Of a stretch of 64,000 bases of DNA, positions 22,087-34,400 are shown piece by piece. The stretch lies in assembly GCA_003117195.1 (NCBI GenBank), contig BDSI01000005.1:914857-978856 (forward strand). Reading direction: 5' to 3'. This DNA comes from Eudorina sp. 2006-703-Eu-15 (taxonomy: Eukaryota; Chlorophyta; Chlorophyceae; Chlamydomonadales; Volvocaceae). A program made the translations under genes and the position numbers. Within the stretch, counting starts at the first letter, position 1, and each line of letters opens with the position of its first letter. The notes beneath the pieces were generated by a model. That model was given only the letters and a program-made list of their open reading frames with translations. It searched no databases and was not told the DNA's origin.

Positions 22087-23739
22087 CGCCCGCCCTGTCC
22101 GCATCCCACTCCGCCAGGAGCCACTGTTCGACGGATCGGCTGCATGGAGGCCCGTCCCGCCACCTGGCTACGCCCGCGCGCTTAATCAAATCCACACGCT
22201 CCTTTGGGTTTAACCCTCCTGCTGCCACCCTGCCGCCTCCCCTCGACGGCCATCACATCTAACCGACAATCGGTCGCCAGCAGCCCTCCTTCGGGCACCA
22301 AGGCCGTGTCGCATGTGTGGGGGGAAGTGTTTGGAAAAGGAGCTGACCCGCCCGACCGAGCCCGGCCGAGTTTGTAAAAGATAACTGAGCCGCGAGTGGC
22401 CGAGTGTGGATGGGTGTGCGTGCGTGTTCGTTTGCAGGCGAGGCAGGAGCGTGTGTGTGTGTGTGTGTGTGCGCGCGGTGCACCAGATGTCCAACCAGCA
22501 CCGGCCTCCAAACGCCTATCCAGGGCCGCGGCGCACCAGCTTCAACGGCAGCTCCCGCGCCTTTACATGTGGCATCTCCACCATTGATTGATTGTTATAA
22601 ATATACTTTAGGTGACAGCCCGAACAACAAGGGGGATCAACGAACGACAACACGAGACGTACGTACTGCTTGATAGGCCCCCGCGCGAATCGAACCAACG
22701 CCGATGGCTGCGTGGCGAAACTGCCCCTCGTGGCCAACCTCCGCAGCCAACGAGCCTGCTGTTCGAATCGCGCGCAGCGGGCTGAGGGAGACATCATGGA
22801 CGCCGTCAACGGACATGCCCCGGGGCGGGCATACGTGAGACGTCGGTCATGCTCCGAATCCGCCGGCCTCATGCCTCCTACACGAAACGTGCATCAAAGC
22901 CGCCACAGCTCCGCAGATACACGTACCGAGCTTCAGTCGAGGATTGCGCAACAGCTCGCAGCCCGCAGCCCGGAGCGGCCCCCCCGGGTCGGGGGTCCAG
23001 GGTCGGCTCGAAGAAACCTTGGAAAGGCACGAGACCGAAGATACAGACGCTGCCGCAGTCCGCGCCCCCGACCCCAGCTCGTCTCCGGAGACTGAGGACA
23101 ACGCTCTTGGGAAGGACTGCCCCAGCGGGAAGAAGGGTGGACCGTGCAGTGCAGTGCGGGACAGTGTCCGTGAGTGGTGCCGTTCGTTCAGTCCCCTAGT
23201 CCCCTAGAGCTAGGTGCGCGCGCGTGCACTGCAGTCCCCGCCAGCGCCCGCTCGAGCGCTCGCCGCACATCCCGGAAGCTTCTCGAAACCACACAACCAA
23301 CGGTCCCAATCCTTTCACACCAACGTGTTCAACCCACGGCCACATACTGAAGCAACGCCCGTCCCCCTTGGTCGCCACTTGCAGCGCACAGCTGCAGCCG
23401 AAGCCATCACCGCCCGCACCACAGAACACCTCTCAGATGCCACCCGCCCTGGCCGCCGATGCCCCAACATGCCCTCGGTCCCTTTCCGCTCCATCTCTGC
23501 ATCGATGACTGACTGACTTGACTGATTGAGGCGGACTGCTCTGCTTTTACCCTAAACCCTCCCCTCCCCCCCCCACCCGCGCACCCAACCCCGCGGTGCC
23601 CTGTCGAAGACCGCAGTCGCACACACCCTGCAGTCGAAGCGATTTGATGAGCACCCGATGGAGAACCAGAAAGAAGGTCGCCGGGCAGCGGCGCGTCCAT
23701 CCTCGCACACGCCCAACGTCCTGTGGCCTCGTTGGAACA

Positions 23740-23742
<3 letters not shown>

Positions 23743-23770
<28 letters not shown>

Positions 23771-23782
23771 GCCACCGCCACC
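23743..23782. repeat. CCACCG hexanucleotide microsatellite
   Basis: Roughly seven CCACCG units in intergenic DNA; creates a Pro-rich ORF on the plus strand and a Val/Ala ORF on the minus strand that are not genes. Confidence 0.9.
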
Positions 23783-24947
23783 GACCAGGATGTGCCCGCT
23801 GTCACCCCCCTGGCCCGCTCACCCGCTCGCCCCGCAGCAGTACCACCTCGAATCGGCCCCAGCTTCATTCGGAGCCGCATATCCCAGTACATATCGAACA
23901 GCATCAGCATCAGCATTATCTTTTTCAGTAACGACGACCCAAAAGCGATCGATAAGTGCAGACTGCCCCCACGTCGCCCGCTGCCCACACACCAGCCGCT
24001 GTCCGCCGCGCACCGGCCCACAGCCAGCCGGACCGAAATGCGCGGCGCATGAGACAGCAGACATCCTGCATGGCTGGTGCGAATTCTGTGCGCCCCACGG
24101 CCCCTACAATTCAAACGGCGAGCGAGGCTGATGCCCGCCGCAACCATGCGGAGCACACACCGGCGCCCTCCGTCTGGTAACACAGCGAGCGAGTGCTGAA
24201 ACTCGAGTGCGCATGAATGCTATTGCGTCCTGGCGTTCTTCGAAACATAACCACCGTATATGCGCCAGTAGGTAGGATAACGGCAAATCCTTCATGGCCC
24301 CTCATGAGCCCCTCGTGAACGGCCCCCGTGTGAGCATGATGACTCCCTCAGCCCCCGACCGTAGCCATCACGGCGTTCCAAGCCCCTACCGCGCCCCACA
24401 AACCCCGCGACGATGCAATGGTGAACACAATCCGCCGCCGGGCCATGCACCGGGCGGTGTGCCGCCGTACTTGCCGTACATATCCCGTACACTTGCCATG
24501 TACCTGTCCAAATACCAGCAGAGCCCATCACATGCACGCACGCGCACACCACTTGCCGGCCGCGCGACAGGGCAGGCCCGTTTGGTGAGCGCTTGGTTTG
24601 GGTAGGGTTGCGGTACACAACAGAGCGTGGTGGTCGAGGGAGGCTGTCGTCCGATCACACGCGGTCACACTTCGCGGGCTCTCGATGGCTGAGGCCATCA
24701 AGGGGCCACCGCTATCGCACACCACCCGCCGCCGCGATGTGCGCCAGTGCCCGACCCCTCCAGCTGCCGACACACAGCGTGCCATGCCTTGCAGCATGGC
24801 CCACGCAACACGGCCCAGCAACAAGCAACACCACCGTCGCGTCAATTTGTGAGAGGTACCGTCCTTTGGGAGGTAAACCGCCCAGCGTGGCAGAGGTGTT
24901 ACCTGCCGTGGGATCGGTGCTGGCTCTACATCGTCTCCCCTGACCCG

Positions 24948-24950
<3 letters not shown>

Positions 24951-24986
<36 letters not shown>
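24951..24986. repeat. AC dinucleotide microsatellite
   Basis: Eighteen uninterrupted CA units in the intergenic stretch between the decarboxylase and receptor kinase genes. Confidence 0.95.
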
Positions 24987-24989
<3 letters not shown>

Positions 24990-25619
24990 GGGAGAGCCGC
25001 GGACGTGAACACCCTCCTCCCCTCCAGGCGCCACGTGGGGCGCGCGGGCGCTGTACGGCAGCGCATGTGACGGGAGACGCGCATATGCCGGCCGGGCCGG
25101 GGGCTGACTGACTGCGGCATCGGATCCAGACCCTAGTCAATGCCGAGAATGAAATGTAATGAAGGAAGGGGACGCAGCAGATAGTGCAAATGCAACCAAG
25201 AATTGCGAACGACGAGCCGCAGCCATCGGCGAGGGGAGCACAGCGCGTTCCCTGCGCCCTGCGCCGCTGCCGCCCTCCGCTCTGTGTGAGGGTGATACGC
25301 CACCCGGCCGCCGCCCACCCGCGCCGCGCCAGTGACTTCTCCGCCCCCATCATCAACACGGCCCCACCCCCAGACCGCAGGATTGCACAGCGCGCAGGCT
25401 GCCCACGTCATATGTCCATCGCAGGACATCGGGACGGACCGCTCCACAGAGGCGCGTGCTTTGGCACCCCTGCTGCGGCATGCTGTCCAGGGCGATGCAC
25501 ACAGGGATGGCGGCCGCCAGTATGGTCATGCATCTCGACGCCTCATCACAGCCCAGTTCGCCCTCCCTCGGCGGTGCGCTGCCGGGCTAGACTTCCCCTG
25601 TCTCGCGGCGCAATCCTTC

Positions 25620-25624
25620 TTACA
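25620..25624 (-). terminator. Candidate TGTAA poly(A) signal of the receptor kinase gene
   Basis: TTACA on the plus strand is TGTAA, the usual green-algal poly(A) signal, on the kinase coding strand, about 720 nt past its stop codon (26343). The pentamer is short, so the assignment rests on position only. Confidence 0.35.
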
Positions 25625-25810
25625 GACACGTACATGCAAACGAAGACGCAACATTCAAAAGCGCATTCCCGTGGTTTGGCAACCCCCCCGGTAAGGATGT
25701 GCAGGTAACATGCATGCCCACCCACGCCCTGATGCCCTGATGTGCTCGTACACGGTCAACGACAACCTTTCGTTTCGACAACCGTTCGTTCGGTCTGCAA
25801 TCGACTGACC

Positions 25811-25857
<47 letters not shown>
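25811..25857. repeat. ACAG tetranucleotide microsatellite
   Basis: About twelve GACA units within the presumed 3' UTR of the receptor kinase gene. Confidence 0.95.
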
Positions 25858-26342
25858 GGTCCGCAGCCCGACCTGACCGGCCGCACCGGGCCCCCACTGC
25901 GTCCAGCCACTAACGACAGGGCCCCAACCCGAACGCCATGGCAAGGGATGCCCTCCCCAGCGGCGGCGTTGGCCGTCCGTCTGCCGCCGCATCGTCCGCA
26001 CACGACGGGAAGCGCGGCGCTCTCACGGCTGCGGGCACCCGGGCAGAGGGCGCAGACAGAGCGGCAAATGACTCTCGTTGGGCGCTCTCGTTGGGTCGTC
26101 GCGTGTCTAAGCGGTGTGTGCGGTGTGTTGCCAGAAGCCCGTCCGTCGTGTATTCGTGGGGAGCAGGCAGAGCAGGAGTGCGCGACATGCGAGGGACCGA
26201 GCAGCGCCTCACAAGTTGCCTGCATGCCCCAATATGTCCGCCGTGTGGGCATGTGACACTCCTCCCGCCCGTCCCGTCCCGTCCCGTCTCCTTCCCTTTC
26301 AGCCAGGCCGAATCAAGACAGGCCAAGCCGTCCTCACCCTAC

Positions 26343-26754
26343 TCACCCTACTCCACCGACCCACCGACCCACCATTGTGTCAAGAAGGCCCTGCAGCTCC
26401 TTGACCACCTCAGCCGCCGCTGGCCGCCGCCGCGGCTCGTACTCCCAGCACTGGTCCATCAGAGCCCTCAGGCGCAGGGGACACCGACCGGGTGGAATCC
26501 GGGAGATGGGCAGCTTCTCCCTGTTGATGGTCACTGGGGTTTGGACGGGAGGGGGCCCAAGGGAGAGTCCCTAGGTGTCAGATTGACGGGACGTCCAGGG
26601 AGGGATCGTACGAGCAGCGGCGGAGGTCAGCTTGCATGGAGGGGTTTAGGGGTTTAGATAGTTGGGTAGACCTGATGTGTAGGGGAACGAGGCCGTGTGG
26701 TGCGGAGCGGAGCTGCTCGACATGGCGGGCAGGGTACATGGCGGACAGGTGCTC

Positions 26755-26823
<69 letters not shown>

Positions 26824-29800
26824 GGCAGGCAGGCAGGCAGGCAGGTGCGCATGCGCGGCTCCTGGCATCAGGGGAGGCGGTGGCGGTGGCGATGCCCGTC
26901 ACGGGCGGGCCTCCCCGGTTATATGTGATCGGCCGACTTGCAGCAGCCTTGCAAGCGCTTCCTTTTCGTCAACAAACACAGAACCGCAGCGGCTGCTACA
27001 GGAGGTACGACCGGGGCAAAAGCTCACCCTTGTAGGCCACCTCCACCATCTGGAAGCCCCTCCAGGGGTGCTCCCCCGTCAGCAGCACCCACAGCAGCAC
27101 ACCGAAGCTGGTGTCGGGTCGGGTCGGGTGGAGATGGCACACACCGGGGGGCGGGTTTGCGGCGGCGTGAAGCGAGCGGGCGGCGAGGGTGAAGCGGACG
27201 AGGCGGACGAAGCGGAGTACCCACGGGCGCATGTCAGAGCAAGTGGCAACGGAAAAAAGCTGCGGCTTGGCGTTGCGGAAAGAGGCGATACGGTATATAT
27301 ACTCTGTGCGGAAGAAACTTTGTCTGATGTGGGAGCGCCAAGGGACACGATAGGAGGGCGAGGACATCCCATCGGCCAGACGCGCCGCCGGGTTATCGTC
27401 TGCGCGCAGGCGGCAGCACCCACACAGACCCTGCCCCGCTGGCGGAGCGCTTCCCCGCGCGTGCGTTGCCACCCCTGGAGCCACTGCGCCTGCGGCCCTG
27501 GCAGCCTGCGGCTGTGGCGAGGAGACATCCCCCGGACCCCTCATCTCATCTCATCAGATCCCCGTGTTCATGAAACGCTCGGGCGCCAGGCCGCGGCGAT
27601 GTACCGGTGCGCGGAGGCTGTCGCCGAGCGGCGCGGCACGGAGCTGCGGCGGCGCCATCGGTCGGAGATCTCGTCGCGGCGCAGCGCAGCCAGCTGATCA
27701 CCCGGCCACCCGGTGGCGATTCGTCGCGGACGCCACACACCCCTACCTGTATATGTCCTGTGGGGGGAAACACAGCGGGATGGGGCCAAAGGGGCGGCAG
27801 GGAGCGGCAGGGCGGCACGAGGGCGCGATGGAGAGGGAGCGATGTCGTCATACCAACGTCGGGTGCTGGAGCCCGCCGGTGCGGTCCGCCGGTGATCCGC
27901 GGGTGATCAGATTCCCACCCGTCGCAGCAGCGCGGGCCGCAGCCCCTGGCCTCGCGAACGAATCCGGCCAAACACGCCTTCGGCCGGTCACCCCGTCCGT
28001 CGGTCACCCCCAGGGACCCGACCCGCGTTCACTCCGTCCAATGATCCAGTCACCCCCAGGGTTCGTTCTCCGGGTTTATTTCTTTTTTCAATTTAACCCC
28101 CAGCGACCTGACCGCCGTTCACCCCGCCCACGTGCATCCAGTCGCTCACCACGTGATGGGTCAGGGTGTAGTTCTTCACGTCAAACGTCTCTGCACGGGC
28201 GGACGAGGCCGGGAAAGCCCCCAGCAAAGAGGCGGGTCAGGTCAGGTCGGGGCGGGTCGGGTTGACTGCAAGGAGGCCCCCCCTGGGCGGCACCACCTCC
28301 GCGCCGCCCACCCACGGGTGGCCCACAGCACAGCACCAAAGACGGCGTGCGGCACATCGCCCGCAATGCGCAGCGCTCAATGGCCATTGGATCGCCCCAC
28401 ACCGGCCCCGCCAGTGGGTCGTCCCGCACCGCCCCGCACCGCACTCGGGGCGATTCCCAGTTTCCCACCTGGCGCCATGTAGGCAGGCTGGGAGCAGGCC
28501 GGGGAGGGTCGTGGACGCCGGGACGAGAAGCAGGTCCGCGCGATGGGGACGTGGTGTGGCACAGTCAGTGAAGAGGGAGACAGCGTTGCGCATAGGGCAG
28601 GGATGGGATGGGACGCGGTTCGGCCAAGGGTCCCAAACGCGCCACCGTGATGCGAGCGCAGCCGCATTTCGTGCCGAAGGGAGGGTGTGGCGTGGTGTGT
28701 TTAGGTAAGAGACCCGCGGTGTGGTGTGTACATGGGTGTGTACATGCCTGGGTACACGAGTTTGGCAGCGAGGGGGTGGTGTGACCTCACCCACCCTGAC
28801 CCCTGCACATTGGCTGCCCGAGTGACCGTCTCACCGTCCCGGCCTCGGGGTGCTTCGTGATGAGGACGGTGCTCCGAAGCCGCGATACCCCGAAATCCTG
28901 ATGGATGTGGGATGGGATGGGACAGGCAGCGCGGCGCGGCGACGATGTTGGTGGTGCCGACGGTTGCGAGGGCGAGGGTTTGAATTCGAATTCAAACAAT
29001 GCCGGAACGAATCCGATCAGCGGTCACACCCAGGCGCGTGGCGGGGTTGCGATCAAGCAGGCCAATCGCGACCAAGCAGGCCATGGGGCGGTCGGTAACC
29101 AGCACGGCGGCAGCGACGACGATGAATTCGGTCGCCCCGGGGCAACGGGGCATCCCCGTCCTCCATCCCGACCAGCGAGAGAACACCTCCGTGGCGGGGC
29201 GGAAAGGAGGTGCCTGGAGCTGAGCCGACAACGAGCGATTCACGCCACGAAGGGCGCGGCTCCGCCGACGCGCCCTCGACGGGTGACGGTCCCCCGCTGG
29301 AGCTGTATCGCGGCATCCCCGGTTCGAAACCCACCCACCGTGATCTTCGCGATCGGTCGCGGCGAGTTCGGGGCGTTGATGAGCACATTTCCTGGCTGCG
29401 GCGGACATACGTGGGACATAGGGGTCGATCGATAGGGGTCGATCGACAGGGGTCAATAGGGGTGGATCGGGGTGGATCGGGGTGGATCGGGGTCGATAGG
29501 AGTCGATAGGGGTCGATAGGAACCCACACCATGACGACGGGGCTCAGAGGGGTGAGGGCGGCGGCCTGTGACGTGGTGCTCCGAGGTACCTGACATCCTT
29601 TGAGGTTCCGTACCGGTGTGCAGAGTACGGCAACATGCCGTGACGTATGGCCGTACATGCTATGTACGACGGCACTCCAACCCCCCTTGGTTTCATGTTA
29701 TTAAATGACAGGAAGCACGCACAACTGGCTTTGTGCAGGACGGTGCGGCGAACGCATTCCAGTTCCTTCCCAGAACGAGACCGCCCGACCCAAACCACTT

Positions 29801-31414
29801 CTTACCATTACACTACAGCTCTACATGTGCGACAACGCAACACCCCCCTCACCTTGAGGTCCCGGTGCAGGATGGTGGGGTGCAGGTACTCCAGACCCTT
29901 CGCGACGTCCAGCGCGATGTAGAGCGCCTGCGACAGGCGCCAAACGGATGGGGGGATGGGCGGGTGGTGGGATGATGGGATGATGGGATGGGGGAAAGGG
30001 AAGGCGGAGGATACGGTGCGTTGGGAGAAACTGACCGCACGCACGACCCGGGGCACACCCAGTGCACTTCAAATCGGACGTCGAGGTGTCAGAGAAGGGA
30101 AGGCGGCCGCAGCCGATGGCTCCTCCCCTCGGCTCGTTCCGTTGTGCCGGCGAAGACTGAGCGCAGCCGACCGCTACAGATTAGACAGCATACGACGTCG
30201 TACGTCGTCGTACATCCCTCAGACCGCAGGCCTCGAGCAGGTGCAGCAAGAGCACAGAGGCAGCAGCAGCAGCAGCAGTAGCAGCCCCAGCGGTTCGGGA
30301 TGCCCCTTGCGCACTCGCAACTGCTGCTGCTGGCCCCAAGCCGGACCTGATGAGAAGCTGCCCTGGATCCTGGATCCGGTACGACCCCCAAACGATCCCG
30401 GTGACTCACCGTCCGCAGCGGCATCAGCCCGCCCGACTTGCTGTACACCAGCTTCTCCAGACTCGTCTCCATCAGCTCCATCACCAGCAGCAGCTTGGGC
30501 GGCGTCAGGCACGCCGCCAGCAGCCGCACCACGTTGGGGTGCTGGCACCGCCCCAGCACCTCCACCTCCTGCACGAAGCTGTTCTGCACGTGCTCCACCG
30601 AGCCGCCCCCGCCCGCGCCCAGGTCCCCCACGTCGCGCATCACCTTAACCGCCACCTTCTCGCCGCCGTACAGCCCTTCGTACACTCGCCCGAAGGCGCC
30701 CTTGCCGCGCACGGCCGGCAGCAGCGTCACTTGCTGCGCCGCCGCCTCCCCCAGCGCCAGGTCCGCGCGCGGCGGCGTGAGGGGCGTCACTACGACGTGC
30801 TCGTCCTCCGGCGCCAATCGCATGCCGCTGCTCGGCGGGCGCTGAGGCCTCTGGACGCTCAGGCCCGAGCTCGCGTCCCCGCCGCTGCGCGTGAGCGGGT
30901 CCCCCAGGTGGTCCGAGGAGCTGGGTATGACGGCGGAGCCTGCGCGCGGCCCAAGGGGTCGAATGTTAGATTTGAAATAGGAAAAAGAAAGGAAGGGGTC
31001 GGGTGTGCGCTCCCCTTTGCTGCCTTGGCATGCACGCTCATTCCCTTGCAAGCATCGGTACATCATTCTGCATCCTCCCGGGTCGTCTTCGGCGGTGGGT
31101 GCTGACCACACGGCATGTTTGCTTGCAGGTGGGTACATTGCGATAACGACGACAGGACCGCACGCACGCACTGCATTGGTGGGGGGTGAGTCTGTGTGGC
31201 CAAGGCAGCCGACCCGCACCGGCTGGTAGTCTTCCGCGACGCAGCGACACCAACAGCGCGCCAAATCAACAACAGCGTTCTTCCGACACCGCAACCTTTT
31301 CTTATTATATGGGTCGGCCAATGGGTGTATTATTATACGCATACGGGCAATTTTGTGGGCGTTTTTCTGCCCTTGCATGTTACGCACACCTGTTCTGCCC
31401 GCCTGAGAACACAC

Positions 31415-31459
<45 letters not shown>

Positions 31460-34400
31460 TACTCAAGCAGCGGGTGCGACACCATTCGGGTCCAAGGCGC
31501 ATCGTCCCACTTGAGGGGTCAGTGCACTCGCGCATGCGCTGCGGGGAGCGCTGCGGGGCGCAGAGACAGAGACACAGAGGCACACACACACAGAGAGAGA
31601 GACACAGAGAGAGAGGGCGGGCGGGTTGCAATTCTAAACACAGAGAGAGAGAGAGATCGCGCACCTCGCACTTCTGCCGAGCCGCCCTCGCGCACGCTGC
31701 CGGTCCTGGCACTGGCGGCGCCGTCGCCGCCGACCGACCCCAGGCCCTTCGCCGCCCCCTCCCTACTCCCCGCCAACCCGCTGCCCTCCCTGGTGTCGTC
31801 CTCCCCCGCGCTGTTGCTGACCGTTGCCGTACCGCTCCCGCCTCCGTCGGCCCCGTCGCCGCCGGCCACACTGTCAGACGCCGTGGCGGCGTCCGTGGAG
31901 TTCGCGGCCCCGACCTGTGTCTGGGTGCTCTTCCCCAGATCTTCCCGTGCGCCTGCCGCGGCAGCGGCGCCAGTGGCGGCGGCATTGTTGGCGGCTGCGG
32001 GTACGGCTGCGGGTACGGCTGCGGGTACGGCGGGTTTCGTGTGGAGGACGAGCGGTAGACACCCGCTGTGGCTGTCTCCTGATTTCCACATCACGTCAGC
32101 GCCCTTCCCTCCGGCGGCCGCGACGCCGGCGCCGTGCTGCAACCTGCGCGGGCACGATGTACGGCATAGATGTACGGCCCGTACGCGCGCGCGGGCACGC
32201 GGCGGCGGCCGGCGACCGAATCCGTTCGTTTCGGTGCCCGGATGCTGGTGCGAGAGCAGTGAGGGTGCAGTGAGGGGTGCAGGCAAAAAGGCAACGCAAA
32301 TCTCGTACGCCCCGGGTGTGTGCCCTGTGCCCTTACCCGCTGAAGTCGTGTCCCTCGCTGCCGGCATTCGAGCGGCTCTTCCGCCGCCTGACCATCAGGA
32401 GCACCGCCACCGCCAGCAGAGCCAGCAACAACGCGCCTATGAGATGCGGAACAGCCAGCAACAAAACTAGTTCAACACATAATCAGTATAATCAATATAA
32501 TCAGTATAATCAGTGTAATCAGTGCACACCAAGTGCGTGCGGCCAACCTGCCCCGACCCTGTCCTGAACCTGGATGACGGAAAGGGAAGCAGCCCAACAA
32601 CAACAACAACCCGCGCCAGCCCGTCCGTTACTTGCCCAGAGGGCGGAGGCCGTGGGCGGGGCGCCGAAGGGCCCCTGCGGACTTTGTTCACACGCCGGCT
32701 GTCCGACCCCGGCGGTCGACCATCTTGGCACCTCACCTCCGACCGCGCCGCCAATGGCAGCCCCAAGCACCGCCGCGTTGCCGGACGAGCCGTCGTGCGC
32801 TGGCGGCGGCAGCGCCTGCGGCGCCGCCGCCGCCGGCGGCGGCGGCGACGCCGTCGCCGCCGCCGCGGACGCGGCCCTGCGCCACGGCAGCCCCTGCGCT
32901 GACATGTTCTGGTTCAGGTACGTCATACAGCCCAACAGGCCGCCGTGCTGCGTCAGGCAGTGAGCCGTCATGACGTTGGCGCACAGGTACGTCACGTCCG
33001 TCAGCATGATGTCGTAATTCGTGGGCGACTGGTTCTCGAACCTGTCCACGTTGGCGCCGGGCAGCCCGACGTCGATAAACAAGCCCCGGGACGCCCAGCA
33101 GCGGGACAGCAGCGGCGGCTGTAGCACCAAACCGCTGCTGGCGGCGGCAGCAGTAGTCGCCGCCGCTGCGGCGGCCACGGCCGTGGCGCGCGCGGCGCGA
33201 GCGTCGACGTCGCCGACGTCCCTGCCCGGGGGCGTCGACGCGGGGGTTGCCGATGGCTGCGGCGGGGCAGCGGCCGGACCTGTGGTGACGTCGTCGTCCG
33301 GCGGCGTGCTGCCGGACGGCCCGGTGGTGCAGCCGTCTTGCGGCATACCCATCCTGAAGGTCTGGTTGCCCGGACTCGTGGCGGCGCGTGCGGCGCTGGT
33401 CATGGAGTTCGTCCACTCCAGCAACGGGAAGCACAGTGCTGCGTCGTACGGGTACGGGTGTCGCCGTACCCGTCGTACAAGAGTCATCGCGCGGTTGTGC
33501 CGGGGGCACGGTGATGATGGTGGCGGGACAGGGACGGGGGTGCGGGTCAGCGTTCGGCGGCACCGCACGGCGCGTCATTGTGTTCTGAAGTGAAACCCGT
33601 CAGAAGTGAAACCCGTCATTGTGTTTAGAAATGAAACCCGTCATTGTGTTTAGAAATGATCCAAACCCGTGGGGGGATGGAGGGGAATCCGGCGAACGCG
33701 CGGTCCCTGTGCGAGGCCGGTCGGGACGGCTCACATAACGACATAAGGCCCTTCCTGAAGCCCTCCCACGTGCGAACCGCCGCAGGAAGGTCGAGCCCCA
33801 GATCGCCGACCTTGTCGGCGCCAGCTTCTCGCCACCAGGGGGACCACATCCCGAGTCCCGTCCCCCCGACAAAGGCACTCCATGGCGGTAGTATCAGCTA
33901 GGGTTCAATCGGTCAATCAAAACCGCAACACCAGAGCTCTCGCCCGGCGGCCCGCCCCATCAGGGTTCAGGATCAGGTGCCGGCGTGTTGCCGCCTGCAC
34001 CGCGCCCCCGCACTCTGCCCCACAACCCACTTCCACGCACTCTCCAGGCCTCCGCTTCAGCCTCCGGGGATCAGAAGCCCGCAAGCGGTCCCCCCTTGCC
34101 AATCAAGAGGGAAATCGCGAAATTTCGAAATAGCGAAACAAAATCACCCATTGCGTAGTAGCTGTCCGGCCCCTCGAGCGGTCCCTATCGGCCTCCACAT
34201 TCTCCTCTACCACAGCCCGGCCCCAACCCAACCCGGCCCAACCCCGCCCCGCCCCGACCCCGCCCGGCCCGTTGTCCAACGGGACCCCGGACCGCCATCG
34301 CCGCACCGTAAAGCAGCACGGACTCGTTGATGAACAACTGCCCGGGCCGCGTGTCGTACACTCGCAGCTGCGTTGCGGCCGCCAAGTCGACTCCAGGACC

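Larger units (their letters stand above)
20983..26342. other. 5.4-kb stretch without a recognisable gene
   Basis: Between the start of the decarboxylase gene and the stop of the receptor kinase gene, both minus. Presumably holds the decarboxylase promoter (AT-rich at 21000-21200) and the kinase 3' UTR. ORFs are short, change frame and are dominated by simple repeats. The least bad coding candidate is plus 22944-23207 (contains LEETLERHETEDTDAA), but no start, splice context or homology supports it. Confidence 0.45.

Noticed and set aside
22680..22780. GGTTCGATTC- and GTTCGAATC-like words suggesting tRNA T-arms
   Set aside because: Flanking bases do not pair into a T stem, and no D arm, anticodon arm or acceptor stem could be drawn at the right distance.
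23407..24183. 258-codon minus-strand ORF
   Set aside because: Depends on the CCACCG microsatellite (Val-Ala run), has no splice or domain support, and competes with equally open plus frames.
31000..31456. Minus-strand continuation of the kinase exon into a Tyr-Val repeat start
   Set aside because: That stretch is intron with an ACACAT microsatellite; the exon begins at 30939 after GCGCGCAG and joins exon 31665-32143 in phase.
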